DNA from: Poecilobothrus nobilitatus
Taxonomy: Eukaryota; Arthropoda; Insecta; Diptera; Dolichopodidae
NCBI GenBank assembly: GCA_947095535.1
Contig: OX352773.1
Location: 86,896,670 to 86,960,669 of the forward strand
Length of the DNA stretch: 64,000 nt
Direction of reading: 5' to 3'
In this document: in pieces, positions 50,901-62,637 of the stretch
Layout: each line of letters begins with the position of its first letter
Position numbering within the stretch: the first letter of the stretch is position 1
Program-made: the position numbers and the translations under genes
The notes under the pieces: model-generated
Told to the model about the DNA's origin: nothing
Databases searched by the model: none
The model's input: the letters and a program-made list of their open reading frames with translations, nothing else

Positions 50901-53900
50901 CATCAGAATTATCACCACAATCATTATGACCATCACAGCGATGTGGATCTGGTATACATAATTTATTTGTTTCACATTTAAAGAAACCAATTGTACATGT
51001 ACTACCCTGTTGTGTACATGTATTATTATTGAATGGTGTCATACCATTTGGACATAAGCATTCATTAACATTTTTTACCATACCAACTGGACATAAACAA
51101 GTATAACCATTTTTCGGTGCACCAACACATATATGTGAACAATTATTTTTTTCACAACCGTTAACTCCTTCTTGTAATGAATGTGCATAAACTTTTAAAT
51201 CCATTAAATTACTCATTTGATGTGCAATACTTTTAACCATAATACCATGATCTTTGTCAGCTGAATATATAGAATTCATTTTCCAATCATCCCAATACAT
51301 TAAATCTTTATAAATAGCAACAGCAAATGGATGCGCTACACGTGAATCATGTTCCAAAATTTTAACGAAACTTTTACCATTCAAATCACAACTCCCAATA
51401 TAATCTTTACTAGCATCAACCCAATATATTCTTTGTGAAAAATAATCAATTGTTACACCATTAGGCCATACAACATCGGGTTTCGAGAATAAAACTTGAA
51501 TATCAGTACCATCTAAATTTGATCGTGACAATGAAGGTTTTTGTGTACTCCATTCAGTCCAGAATAATAATCCTTCAAGTGGGTGTACAACAATTCCTAA
51601 AATTAAACAATTTTTTTTATTAAGTATATTTTTAATATGTATAATAATTCATAAATATAAAATATACCTCTTGGTTTCACCAATTTATCATAATCAATAA
51701 TTGTTGTTCTTAATCTTGCAAAATTATCTCTAGATGTTTTAACAGCTTCAATTTTTGATCTTGTGCCATCAACAAAAAATAATAATTCTGAAACCCAATC
51801 ATATGACATACCTTCAACAGATGATAAATCTGAATCAACTAAAATTTCTGTTGTATGATTACCATCTAAACATTGTCTACCAATTTTATCTGTCATAATA
51901 TCAGCAAAAAATACACAATTATTTTTTATATCATAATCAATTGCAATAACATTCTTTAAGTCTTGTATTGGTATTTCTTCACGTGTTTGTGTATTAATAT
52001 CAATACGTGAAATACGATCCCTTTGTGCAACTAATAAAAAGCTTGGTGTTTGTTTCATTGGACATGGTATTGATTGTGGTAAATAACGTGTTTCAAAACC
52101 ACCATAACAAACATCACTTTCAATTTTTTTATAACCTCGTGTTCGATTATAATAACCTCCAGGTCTACAATAACTTGGTATTTTATATGGATCATATATA
52201 TGTTGTATTGATTTATTAAATATACATTGTGAATTTGAATTTAGTCTTGTAAAACCAAAATCACATTCAAAATCCCATGAATTACATAAACATATTTCAG
52301 TTTTTATTTGTGGTTGAAAATCTTTACCATTAAAACAATTTGTTTTTGGAATACGTCGTTGGAATTTTTGTTGTTTACCCAATTGGCAGGGCATTAAACT
52401 GTTACCAGATTGTGAACTTGGTGCCCAAAATTTATAATCAGAGCTTTCAGTACAATTACGTTCAAATGCATTCTTTAAATCAATTTTTAATATTAACCAT
52501 TGATGTTCTTCTTTTTGTGAACCAAATAATGTAAATATTGTTGTATTTGAATTTGGTTCAGTCATTAAACCATAAATTTTTAAATTATCAGCATGGAATG
52601 GATAACGTTCCCAATTGTCACCTTCATCTGTTGTATATAATATTTCACGTGTTTCACCTTTCGATTTATAATACTTTACAGCCACTAATATTCCACCATG
52701 ATCACCAAAATTAAAGAAATGATAGGTTTTCAATATTTGCGTCCATGTTAAACCAGCATCTCTTGATAAGAATACACCAGGATGACCCTTTAATGATTTT
52801 CCAATTACACCAGATGCCATTATAATACCAGGTGCTAACTTAGAACTCATTATTGAAACGGCTCTTTAAAAAAAATAAAATAAATTTAATATTCATTATA
52901 TAAATACACCTTAACCTTCATTTACATCATATCCATTTTAAAAATTTCAGATCTAATGCAAATCAAGGTTTGTTTAAAAGTAGTTTTAATTTAAAAATTA
53001 AAAGAAAAATATAAAAATACCTTGTTACTGGATATAATTGACTTAATTTTTGTGATAAATGTAAACTACAATCTTTTGTACAATTTAATATTGGTTGCCC
53101 TTCATCATCATATTTTGGTGCTTCAATACGTTTCCAAGAAGCACCATGATCAAAACTAATTAATGATATTAAATTACCAGGTCCAACTGATTCAAAATAT
53201 GCATATCTTGATAATTGTTGTGGGAATGGTAATGATGAAGTTTTATTTATCATATTTACTTTTGATGCAATATAAATACCACGAATACCTTCAACTTTAT
53301 ATAAATCAGTAAATGTTTCATCTGTTGTTTGTCTACAAAAAACAAAAATTATTAAAATTTTAGTTTTAACGTATTTTTTATTTTTTTTTCAAGTTTTTTA
53401 ATGCAAAACTTAAATGCAAAACTTACGATAACCATCCTTGTTTCCACATAACATCTGGTATATATGTAAATATATTTTCTAAACTTGGTACAAATTTAAT
53501 ATCACTCATATCATTATTACTTTCTGAAACATATAAATGTGATATATATTCAGAATGTGCTGCTGATATTATAATACGATTTCCTTCAACATCAGCAATA
53601 TGCATTGCTTTAATATCTAATTCGGTTTGAAAAATTGCTTTAACAAATTTTCCTCTTTTATATGATATATGTAATTCTGTTGTATTTAAAACTTTACGCA
53701 TTGCAAACATAAAATCTTTTTTTATATGAAAATCTTGAACATTTTCAATTAATACATTAAATGATTTATTAATAGTTGGTTTTAATAATGATGCTGCATT
53801 CATCCATCGTACAGAAGATGTATCTAAATTATTAAATTGATAAAATAAAAATTAAATTAAAAAAAAGGTTTTTTTTTTTTGTTTTAATTATAGTGAAATT

Positions 53901-56281
53901 TGTTATATTATAAGTTCTTATTTCAATTTCAATAGTTGCAACCAGAATATTATGCTCTATACATAATAGTTAATCAAACAGGCAGAATTGACAAAAGGAA
54001 GGAGCTTGACAACGACATTCCCTAACGTTTATCCCAATTATTTGTGAACTCCTGGCTCTGTAAATCCTGAGGACCCAAAATTTTCCTATTTTATGAGTTT
54101 TCTAGCTGTTTAACTACTTTTCCTTGAAATCATCTTTTGATCTGCTAAACCAGATTACCTTTAATTTTTAAGTTTATTCTATTTATTAGGTATCTTGATT
54201 TTAAAAGATTTTTTGACTGGGTGCCTTTTATCTCATTAAGTGAACACTGTAATTTTTTCATCAATTGCAATCAAATCAATTTTTTCATCAATTTTTACAA
54301 AACAGTGAATGTAATCATTTCTTACATTCAAAAGATATTAATATTCAAAAAATTAAAAAAAAACTAGATTATAGAGGTTGGAAATTTAATTTCATTTGTG
54401 GAAATAAAAAATTTGAAGAAGTCAAAAATCAAATTAAAAAAAAAACAAAATAGTGCATATTTAAGATATTTTCTGATTACCAAATTAACGTTAAGTATAT
54501 TACAAAACAAAATATTTTAAAAGGATATCAATGAAAGGACTCTTCAAATATACATATATTTAAATAAAGTGAAGCAATATTTTAGCTGATTCCTTCAATT
54601 TTGGTTTAACAGGTTAAAATATTTGTTAATCTTACAAAGTAAAATGATCGACATTCTCTGCTACATCTAATTTCCTTTCTAATAACAATTTGTCTTTAAA
54701 AGAACTTTCCAATTTCATTTTTATTGCTTCATATAAAGCGCTTTCCAATTTGAGTGATATGATTTTTAAGTGACGTTTCGGCCATTTGTAGTATGTCATG
54801 ATCTGTCTTTTTTTTTGTATTGTATTCAGTAATGTTTACAATTTCATCATGGAACGCATATGCAAGAACAACGTTTACAAATTATTCAATTTTATTATCA
54901 AAAACGATAACAATTATTTTAAGAAAATCATCTTCTCCTATGAGGCTCACGGAATCGGAATCATCGGTCCGTACTTCTTTCGAAATGAAGCTGGTAACAC
55001 CGTTACTGACAATGGAGAGCGGTATAGATCGATGATAACCAACTTTTTATGGCCGAAATTGGAAGAATTTGATCTTGACAACATCTGGTTCCAACAAAAC
55101 GGGGCCACGTGCCACACAGCACGTGCAACAACCGAATTATTGCAATAAAAGTTTGGAGATTCGATTATTTCATTGAATGGCCTCCAAGAAGTTGTGATTT
55201 AACACCATTAGACTATTTCTTGTGGGGTTATTTGAAGTCATTGGTCTTTAGCAATAAACCAGACTCTCTTCAAGCTTTAGAAGTCAATATTGAACGTGCT
55301 ATTTATAACATACGACTTGATTTAATGGGAAAAGTGCTCGAAAATTGGGTTAATCGAATTCGTTCCTGCAAAAGAAGTCGTGGAGGCCATTTGAATGGCG
55401 TTTTATTCAAAACTTAATTGTATCGATTGTAATTCACATTAATTAAAAAACACTTGAATTTTCTTAACAATTAGTGTGTTTTTTTTTTAAAGAATTTTGC
55501 ATTCATTATTTCAGATAAAATTTAAAAATATGATCTGCGGCCAAGTTTATTATAATATATAAAGACATTTTCAAAATTATGCAACAATTTTCTGATAGTT
55601 TATATGAGTTATAGAATTATATAGGTACATTTTTTAATGAGTTAATCTTTTACAAGTTTCACTGTTCTAATTTGAAATAAATTAAAATAAAAAAGCAAAC
55701 TTAAAAAAATACTTACTTGTAATTGGTTCTTTACGTTCAACATATAAATGAGCTGGCATACCATCACCAGATGACCATGCAAATGATTTAACATACATTT
55801 CTAACATTGTAAATGTTTTACCACAATCTGTTGTATAATATAATTTACGTTCTGGATCTTCTTTATCTAATGCTAAAAATGTTTTTGGATCATTTTCATA
55901 AAAACTAATATCTGATGGTGTAAAATTAACTAAATATCTTGTTACATTATCACCCTTTTCTGGTACATTAAATATTACTTTATTTCTTGAATCAATAAAT
56001 ATTATTGTATCATATTTTGGATGTGTTAAAAATTGATCTAATGTTGAATTTTTTTCACCAATTCCATTTTCACCCGGTACCATAAATAATTGTGTTTTAT
56101 TTTCAAATGTATTGCCATAATCATATGATATATATACTGATGATGGTGATGCATCTTCTTTTAATTTTGGATTTTCATTTGGTCCTGGTGGTGGATCACG
56201 TGCTAAACATATCATTACATCTGAACCATCACCTAACCAATGTACCATTAATTGAGCATGTGAATCATTTAAATGATTTGT
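47413..56281 (-). CDS. SORL1: Sortilin-related receptor SorLA (5' exon(s) not in view)
   Basis: Type I sorting receptor that shuttles cargo between Golgi, endosomes and the cell surface. Nine exons (56281-55717, 53823-53427, 53332-53021, 52863-51668, 51596-50539, 50449-49154, 49080-48597, 48520-47986, 47911-47413) join in phase to 2,113 codons. Visible-residue domains are: VPS10 ~1-690 with Asp-boxes ([24 protein letters not shown]) and the Cys-rich module containing T-R-G-Y; YWTD propeller ~693-955; EGF-like; nine LDLa repeats ~1020-1430; about six FN3 domains to ~2000; membrane span ~2036-2060; tail with F-A-N-S-H-Y and the acidic D-D-D-P-L-V-I end. Domain order matches vertebrate SorLA, not sortilin or LRP. 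Human SorLA has eleven LDLa repeats, from memory. The signal peptide and propeptide are missing. Confidence 0.96.
47986..48520 (-). CDS. SORL1: SORL1 exon: FN3 domains
   Basis: 535 nt from [10 protein letters not shown] to D-K-S-H-Y-D-F, with [17 protein letters not shown] and Y-S-I-Y-W-K-E-F strands. It leaves two bases into a Lys codon. Confidence 0.94.
48597..49080 (-). CDS. SORL1: SORL1 exon: FN3 domains
   Basis: 484 nt starting [10 protein letters not shown], which completes the FN3 strand Y-E-F-W-V-R-A-K. It includes [14 protein letters not shown] and T-R-L-K-W-I-E-P and ends F-D-G, split by the GTAATT donor. Confidence 0.94.
49154..50449 (-). CDS. SORL1: SORL1 exon: LDLa 4-9 and first FN3 domains
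   Basis: 432 codons in phase 0, completing repeat 4 with D-G-S-D-E-T-N-C, then repeats 5-9. Repeat 5 ends E-N-N-H-D-E-L-N-C and has His where Ser normally precedes D-E, a small calcium-site departure. FN3 domains follow ([15 protein letters not shown]), ending T-Y-E-F-W before GTAAGT. Confidence 0.95.
50539..51596 (-). CDS. SORL1: SORL1 exon: YWTD propeller, EGF-like, LDLa 1-4
   Basis: 1,058 nt. Blades include [20 protein letters not shown] and M-Y-W-D-D-W. An EGF-like Cys cluster ([11 protein letters not shown]) precedes LDLa repeats with D-C-x-D-x-S-D-E calcium motifs. Repeat 4 is interrupted after C-D-S-D-Y-D-C-P, so the intron falls inside the domain. Confidence 0.95.
51668..52863 (-). 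CDS. SORL1: SORL1 exon: VPS10 end, Cys-rich module, YWTD start
   Basis: 1,196 nt. Propeller strands S-R-D-A-G-L-T-W and T-T-D-E-G-D-N-W are followed by the Cys-rich module ([25 protein letters not shown]). From about codon 270 the first YWTD blades begin ([14 protein letters not shown]). The exon ends K-P-R plus one base. Confidence 0.95.
53021..53332 (-). CDS. SORL1: SORL1 exon: VPS10 middle
   Basis: 312 nt. It reads [23 protein letters not shown], then the Asp-box S-F-D-H-G-A-S-W, and [15 protein letters not shown] before the donor. The C-S-L-H-L stretch is a SorLA signature. Confidence 0.95.
53427..53823 (-). CDS. SORL1: SORL1 exon: VPS10 middle
   Basis: 397 nt, [11 protein letters not shown] to W-K-Q-G-W-L, with L-Y-V-S-E-S and F-V-P-S-L-E-N-I propeller strands. 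It starts after TTTAG and leaves two bases into a Ser codon at GTAAG. Confidence 0.95.
53824..55716 (-). other. SORL1 intron carrying an antisense transposase fragment
   Basis: 1.9 kb, much longer than the other visible SORL1 introns (69-100 bp to a few hundred). The mariner-type remnant at about 54920-55415 accounts for part of the excess. Two short open frames, 54265-54453 (+) and about 54799-54632 (-), are not recognised. Confidence 0.8.
54920..55417 (+). pseudogene. Mariner-superfamily transposase fragment, internally deleted
   Basis: Plus-strand frames read S-Y-E-A-H then directly [28 protein letters not shown] and a stop after E-L-L-Q. The next piece is [11 protein letters not shown], then after a frame change [17 protein letters not shown], ending R-S-R-G-G-H-L-N-G. 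These are DDE-domain motifs of IS630-Tc1-mariner transposases. About 40 residues are missing between S-Y-E-A-H and I-I-G-P, as I recall the family. The N-terminal DNA-binding half is not readable. It is antisense to SORL1 and inactive. Confidence 0.88.
55717..56281 (-). CDS. SORL1: SORL1 exon: start of VPS10 propeller
   Basis: 565 nt, opening in phase 0 after TTTTTTCAG with [15 protein letters not shown], the conserved first strand of the SorLA VPS10 domain. It holds Asp-boxes S-Y-D-Y-G-N-T-F and T-T-D-C-G-K-T-F and ends E-P-I-T before GTAAGT, one base into an Asn codon. Confidence 0.96.
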
Positions 56282-56861
56282 CTGAAAAAATATTTAAAAT
56301 AAAAACAAATTTAAATATATAAGTACTGCAAATAAAATTTTAATTATATAAAAAATTGGTAAAATCTATTTTAAATTTAATTTATAACCAATCCAATGGA
56401 ATCGTAATATAACCAATCGTAATATTTTTAATTGTTAGGCACACAAATTAAACACAGATCACTGTAACTTTCATAAAATAAACGTTTACGACAAAGTATA
56501 ATAACTGTACAAGATATTATTAGGTCTACAATGGACGCAATACAATATGATAGAACATATTATGTAAATACAATGATCGAAGTTCAATATGTATAAATGA
56601 TAAGCAGTATTACACATGCTAAAAACTTTGCGATCACGAAAACAAAAGATATTTTTGCTATAAAAAAAAGAAAATGAAAACATTAAGCATCTATACCATA
56701 CTTTTTAGATTAGTTGACAAAATAACTAAACTTACTAGCAACAATGATGAATTGAAAGATCAAAAATAAAATTCTAGTTACTTATTTTAAAAATTTTTAT
56801 TTTATTTTTAAAAGTTTTATCGTTATTCAATAATTAGGTTCAAATTAACGACTTTTTACTT

Positions 56862-56906
56862 ATGTTTGGGTACTTAAGAAACTCCACTATTTTAGTACCC
56901 AAACAT
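56862..56906. repeat. 13-bp perfect hairpin
   Basis: ATGTTTGGGTACT and AGTACCCAAACAT are separated by 19 bases. Flanking TTTTTACTTA and TAAGTAAAAA also pair imperfectly, so the arms extend to about 56850-56937. It may be a small decayed inverted-repeat element. Confidence 0.6.
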
Positions 56907-58189
56907 GGGTTAAAGGCACTATAACTAATAAGTAAAAATTTCTATTCTTATGAAAAATCAAAATAAAACACCTGGTATAGCTGATATGTTGAACGTGATA
57001 TTAATTTTAAATACACCAATAATGAACATTTTTAAGAAATAAATGGCCTTAAAGGTTTTATTTATTTACATATTTTTTATTTTTTAATTCGTATTTATTT
57101 AATAATTTTTTTTTATTTTATATTCAGAATTTGCATATCCTAACATTTCCTGATTTACATTGAAATTTAAATATTGTTTATTGGTTCGTTTCTTTTAATA
57201 TTTATCTCTTATTCTTTTATATTAATATTTAGAAGTGATTTTAGAAAATGAATTATTTAACATTACTTTGAATTTTCTTTGTAGATGTATCCGTAATTTC
57301 CATGTATTGCATTTTATTTCTATGATATAACAACAATTATTTTAATAGTTACATGTTTATCAGTTAAAATAATTATCATTATTATTATTTATTAGTAATG
57401 TATTATGTATTATTTATAACTAAAAATATATATATGTATATAATAATGTAAAAAATTTCCATAAAAAAAAATATAAATTATAGAGGTTTCTACTTGTCTT
57501 TCTCATATATACTAAAAATTAAAATACAAAAAACTAGCGGGTAAAGCATTAAATAAATCTGTGAAATGGAAACTAAAAAAAAAATAATAGATAACTACTT
57601 AGCTATAAAATTTCCATAACTATTATAGTCAGTGTTATATGATTAATGAAAATTATTTAAAGTTTCTAGGATGGTTTAAAAGTTTAATACTTATTATGTA
57701 TTTTTTTTTTTTTAAGGCAAACTTTTTAACTTTAAAATGCACAATATTTTATAAAACTTCATAAAAATAACGAGAAATATCTCAAAGACACACCCACACG
57801 AACATAATAATATAAATATTAATATCCTGTTTCCATAAAATTTAATCACTTTTTACAAAATTTACAAATTTGAGATATCTGACTTAATTAAGTAAGTACC
57901 GTGATATAGATAAATTAAATATCGGAGTTGTATGAAAGATAATGGAACCCAATGCTAAAAACCAGCAAAAATTTTACAAAAGTTGTTGTTATAAAACTTG
58001 CAGATCATCTTCTTTTACAAAACTTTCAGATATATGTACGTAGCTAAATAAAACATTGATTAATAGTTATGTAAAGAAAAGAAGTTGGCAGCTACTCGAA
58101 CCCCCGGATCGAATTTGTTAAATTTCAATAGTAAAGAATTAACATTACATAAAAATGAAATGGTAAACATTTTAGAATTAAAGCTTTAT

Positions 58190-59290
58190 TAGTTTTTGAG
58201 TTATCGTGCAAGAACGGACAGACGGACGCACTAAACTAAATCGATTCAGAATTTAATTCTGAGCAACAATATAGTTATACTTTCCCATACTTATTATCTT
58301 ATGGCATTTATAATGTCAAAAATCTAATAGGAAATTTATTATATCTTTAGAACTATTCTCGTACGGGTTATAATTTGTAAAAAATTTTTTTAACAAATGA
58401 CTGCATAGACATTAAGATCTATGCATACAAATTTTAAAGTTTTAAAAAAGTATTGTGAATTTATAAAAAACAAGACAGAAGAATGACCACAAATTTTTTC
58501 AAAATTGTTTAGAATATTGTGACTTACACTAAAAATTTGTAAATTTTCTTAGAATTTTATATGTAAGAAAAATTATGAAAAATCAAGAGACACTTTCTCC
58601 AGTTTTAAGAAAATCCTACATAACTAAGAAAAACTATTGACATATGTAAAATTATAATTTTGAAACTTATTTTTGTGCGTTTTATTTTGAAAAAATTGGT
58701 ACAAATACCTAAGTTGCAGGTGTCTACAAATAGCAAAATTTAAATGTTAAATAGAAACTGATACAAAAAATTTTTTAAGGCAACTTATGATACTATACTT
58801 AATTCTGAAAGGTCTTTCTTTTCTCAAAATTTCAAGGGTCTATCTAACAATGTTGCCGAGATATGAAGAAAGCAACATCTTGCGGAATTTTACTTTCACA
58901 TAATGGTAAATGGTAATATAAAAAAAATAATAAATAAATATTAAATATTAAATTTTGATATTGATTTATATAAAGGTAAAAAAAAATAAATCCAGTCACT
59001 TGGCGTTTATAGATTCAAAAAATGTTAAACAGAACTTTAAATATACAATTACAAATATCAATTTAAAAATAAGACTTCTTCAAATTTTGAGTGGTTGTAG
59101 CTCCATAACGGAACGGGCTAAAGCCCTATAGTAAACATAAAAAAGTAGTTCTACAACATTAATTTTTTTACAAAACTTATCCACAGTTAAAATTTCATTG
59201 TTCTACCTTAAGCGGTGCAGCAGTTTTGTAAATAAGACGGACGGACGGATGGACAGAGTAAAACTATTAGGATCAAATTTTTTTTAAAAA
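58190..59290 (+). repeat. Dispersed-repeat patches with GACGGACGG runs
   Basis: Two patches, 58186-58310 (agtttttgagttatcgtgc, then gacagacggacg) and about 59090-59275 (gacggacggacggatggaca), resemble the TTATCGTG and GTCCGTCC blocks of the repeats at 17.1-17.7 kb and 35.8-36.3 kb. The rest is too diverged to align by eye. Confidence 0.45.
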
Positions 59291-60886
59291 ATAGGTATGC
59301 TAAAAATAAACATGTTTGCAGATATAAATGATAATCAAATTATTGTTGAATTGGAAAAAAATTGAAACGTTGGAATAGTAGACTAACGAAAAAAGAAATT
59401 TGTAGAGTATCATTGAAAAAAAACAAATGGGAATCCAATGAAGTACCCTATGTAATAATTAAAATCTTAAATAAATTTATGAAATGATTCATGTAGTTTT
59501 ATTTTTGATTGACAAAATGATTGACTGTTATCAAAACTATTACTTAGACAGAGACCTTAGTATATTCACATTTTATTTTGAATATTGCGATAAATTCCAC
59601 CTATAACTATAAGTCCTATTGGAAATTCAAAATTAGAACATAATTTTTAAAATGTTAATTTTTATTAAAAAAACAATTCGAAATGCTTTGATAATTGATT
59701 GTTAAAAATTGTCAAACAAAAAACTCCAAATACGTAAAAAGGTTCTATCAATTTTAATAATTTCAGTTTTCCAATGATTTTTTTTTTTTGTTTTTTGCGA
59801 TTACAATACTTTCTTCATTGCAATTTTTACTCAAAAAGTAAAAAAGTAAATAACAAATAGAAATTGTATAAATAATTTTATATTTATATAAAAAAAAAAT
59901 TAGAAAAGGAAAAAACATGCACACTGATTCAAAACAAAAATTTTAAGCTTCTTTTTATTATTTCTAAATAGAAATTGAATTTTTTTTTATTTGCGCGCTT
60001 TAAAACCAATTTAAACTGGAAAAAGTTATACGGTTACATCGTTAAATGGAGTACAAATTTATTGATCGAATGAAACGCAAATGTGATTAAATTATTAAAT
60101 TACAAAAAAAGTCATTAAAATCATTTTTATTCCTCACCTAATTGATGAGTTTTTTTTAAACGATTTAAGTATTATTTAAATATATCTATATAATAGATAT
60201 ATACATACATTTACATATATATATATATATATTTTTTTTTTTTAAATTAATCAATTGTTATTCTACATTCTAAAAATATATCTAATACCTTCCTTTATAA
60301 TAAAAATTAACAAAGGAATAAATATTAATAAAAAGAAAAAACAAAAAGATATGCACCATACTCATAACTACATATAGTTACATATTTGTATATTATATCA
60401 AAAAATTATATTATAAATTTTAGTTTATTAAATTTTGAAAAAAGCTCGTTTTACCAAATGCAAACGATTAGCTGTACAATTCTTAAAAAAATTTTCAGTA
60501 GTTAAATTATATTTAGTATTATGTCTTAGCACAATGAACGTAGCCATTCACACAGTCATGAAATTGTAAAATGTCAAAAAAAACAGCTATCAAATGTTAA
60601 ATACAATACAAAAGGTTAAAAGAGTTAAAATGACATTTAAAGGGAAGAAATAAAAAAAATTTGTATAAGTAAAGTAAAAAATTAAAGTGAATCAAAGGCA
60701 TAAAATAAATAAAGTACTAAAATAAACTAGTATTAAGTAATGTAAATATATTTATATATAAAATAAACATTTGTATGTAAATATATTTATATGTATAGAT
60801 ACTTCTAAATTTTAATAATATCTTTTTGATATTAGTTTTAATTTGATAAGTTAATATAGAAATTTTATTTTAGAATGATCACTTAA

Positions 60887-61090
60887 AGTGATGACCCCAT
60901 GCTCGCGTCGCTTCTAGTGTCGCTTTGACGTTTAAGTAGAATACATTGATTTAAATGGAACTTGACCAAATAGAAAAGAGCATATTTTTTTTATTTTATA
61001 TTGCGTGTTAGTCATAAAGCGACGCTAGCATTTGGTCTTTATTTTATATAGAACGCGACACTAGAAGCAATGCATGCATTGGGTCACCAC
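60887..61090. mobile_element. Fold-back element with nested end motifs
   Basis: The left arm (60887-60923) and right arm (61053-61090) share gtgatgaccc, atgc and gcttctagtgtcgc in inverse orientation. A second inverted copy of the gacc..atgct.gcgtcgct block lies inside at 61016-61037. It is about 200 bp and non-coding, with no certain target duplication. Confidence 0.7.
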
Positions 61091-62215
61091 CTTTATTAAG
61101 TCATCAGTTACGCGGTAAAAGCTTGATAGTTACTACATTTTTATTGTTTTCCATATGTTTATAACTTTAAAAGTAGATAATATTTCTGTGCGGTAGCTAA
61201 CTAGCTACGTTCATTTTGCTCAGGAGGTTAAGAATTCTGTGCGAGATTTTGATTGTAAATTTTACATTAAGCAAAAATCTTTTCTGAAAAAATTCTCTGT
61301 GTGAAGATTAGATTTATCATTAATGTCAAATTGTACTTTTTAATTTTTCAATATCTAAAAACTAAACAAGTTATTTTTTATTTATTATTAAGTTAAGAAT
61401 TAGCTAAAAATAATTTGCTTACTTTTAGCACCTATATAACTAAATAATAAAAATATACATACAGATAGACAAAATAAATAAATAATTAATTGTACGTTAA
61501 ATTTGTTGACATGAAAAATTATTTATAAATCTGTAAAAGGGGTTCACAAATCATATCAATTCGTCTGTTAAATAGACCTAAAATAGTTTAATAAGTTTAA
61601 ATAGGACCAAATTAAATAATACAATAAAAAATATATTCATGAAGTTCATTGTTATTTTGAATAAATTAAATATCTTAAGCTTTTATTTTCATCTTAAATT
61701 GATTTTAATATACTTAATGTATTAAATAAAATTTAAAAAAAGAAAAAAAAAAAAATTATAAAACAAGTTTATTTTATTTTATTTGTTTATTAATTTTTAT
61801 TAGTCACTTTAGATTTAAAGTTAAACTATAGAGATATCTTTAGTTTTTGATAAGTTTAGCAGAAGTAAAAAAAAAAAAACTTATAAATAAGTTGGAACTT
61901 TGATACTCAATTTATTTTTTTTTTTGTTTTTTCTTGAAACACAAATAACAAGATTATTATTAATATAGAATATAGATTATAATATATTATAATTAATAAA
62001 TAATCAAGTCATAATTACTTTATTTTTTTCTTTTAGTAATTCTTTGTTTGTTTTTTCTCTTTATGGTGAAAGAACACTTTTCACTGGGATGAATCATTTG
62101 ACTTAAAATACAATTTATTTGAAATTTCTAAAAGGAATTAATACAAATGGATACATATAATTATGATGTCGATTCAATATAAATGGTTTTTTATAATTTT
62201 CAATATAAATAATAA

Positions 62216-62390
62216 GGGGCCTCGTTGGCCTAGTGGGTAAGAGCGTATAAAATACGCTTGTAAACAAATGTGGGTTCGAATCCCCCACACGTCGTAAGAG
62301 TTACTTTCCCTTACGATATTTACACCCACGCCTGAACAAGAAAGACTGTGTAATGCCTGTCCACATTTATATGGCAGAGAAATGCATTAA
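62216..62390 (+). mobile_element. tRNA-derived SINE, copy 2 (better preserved)
   Basis: It begins ggggcctcgttggcctagtgg, where TGGCCTAGTGG fits the A box. A GCGTATAAAATACGC hairpin follows, then GGTTCGAATCC, an exact B box. The unrelated tail runs cgatatttacacccacgcct to atttatatggcagagaaatg and a short A-run. The 3' side does not re-pair with the GGGGCCT start, so this is not a functional tRNA but a tRNA-derived SINE of about 170 bp. RNA polymerase III promoters of this kind are internal. It matches the copy at 41629-41806 over its full length. Confidence 0.88.
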
Positions 62391-62637
62391 AAAAAAAATA
62401 TTAATTGACAAAATATTCATTTTGATAGGACAGGACAATTAAAGACGATAATTAACGAAAAACTTCGAATCTTAAGCTGTCATACACAACAGATACAAAT
62501 GGTAAATTTGTGAGTAAAATCAAAATACAGGGGTGGAAATACCTTGTAGAGCGCTAAAGTAGAGCTCTACGTTAAGTTTATAATTATATACTTTTTTTTA
62601 TAGATCAATATGTTTTGATGTTACTTTTTTTTTTATT

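Noticed and set aside
49747..52534. Open frames overlapping SORL1 exons in other frames
   Set aside because: Shadows of the SORL1 coding sequence with no independent support.
54265..54453. 62-codon Lys-rich open frame in the SORL1 intron
   Set aside because: Some non-random look (Y-R-G-W-K-F-N-F), but A-rich, antisense to SORL1, and no family recognised; not enough to call.
62216..62290. Functional tRNA gene
   Set aside because: The B box is exact, but the 3' side does not pair with the GGGGCCT start and the anticodon arm is an overlong palindrome; a full-length second copy with the same non-tRNA tail shows it is a SINE.
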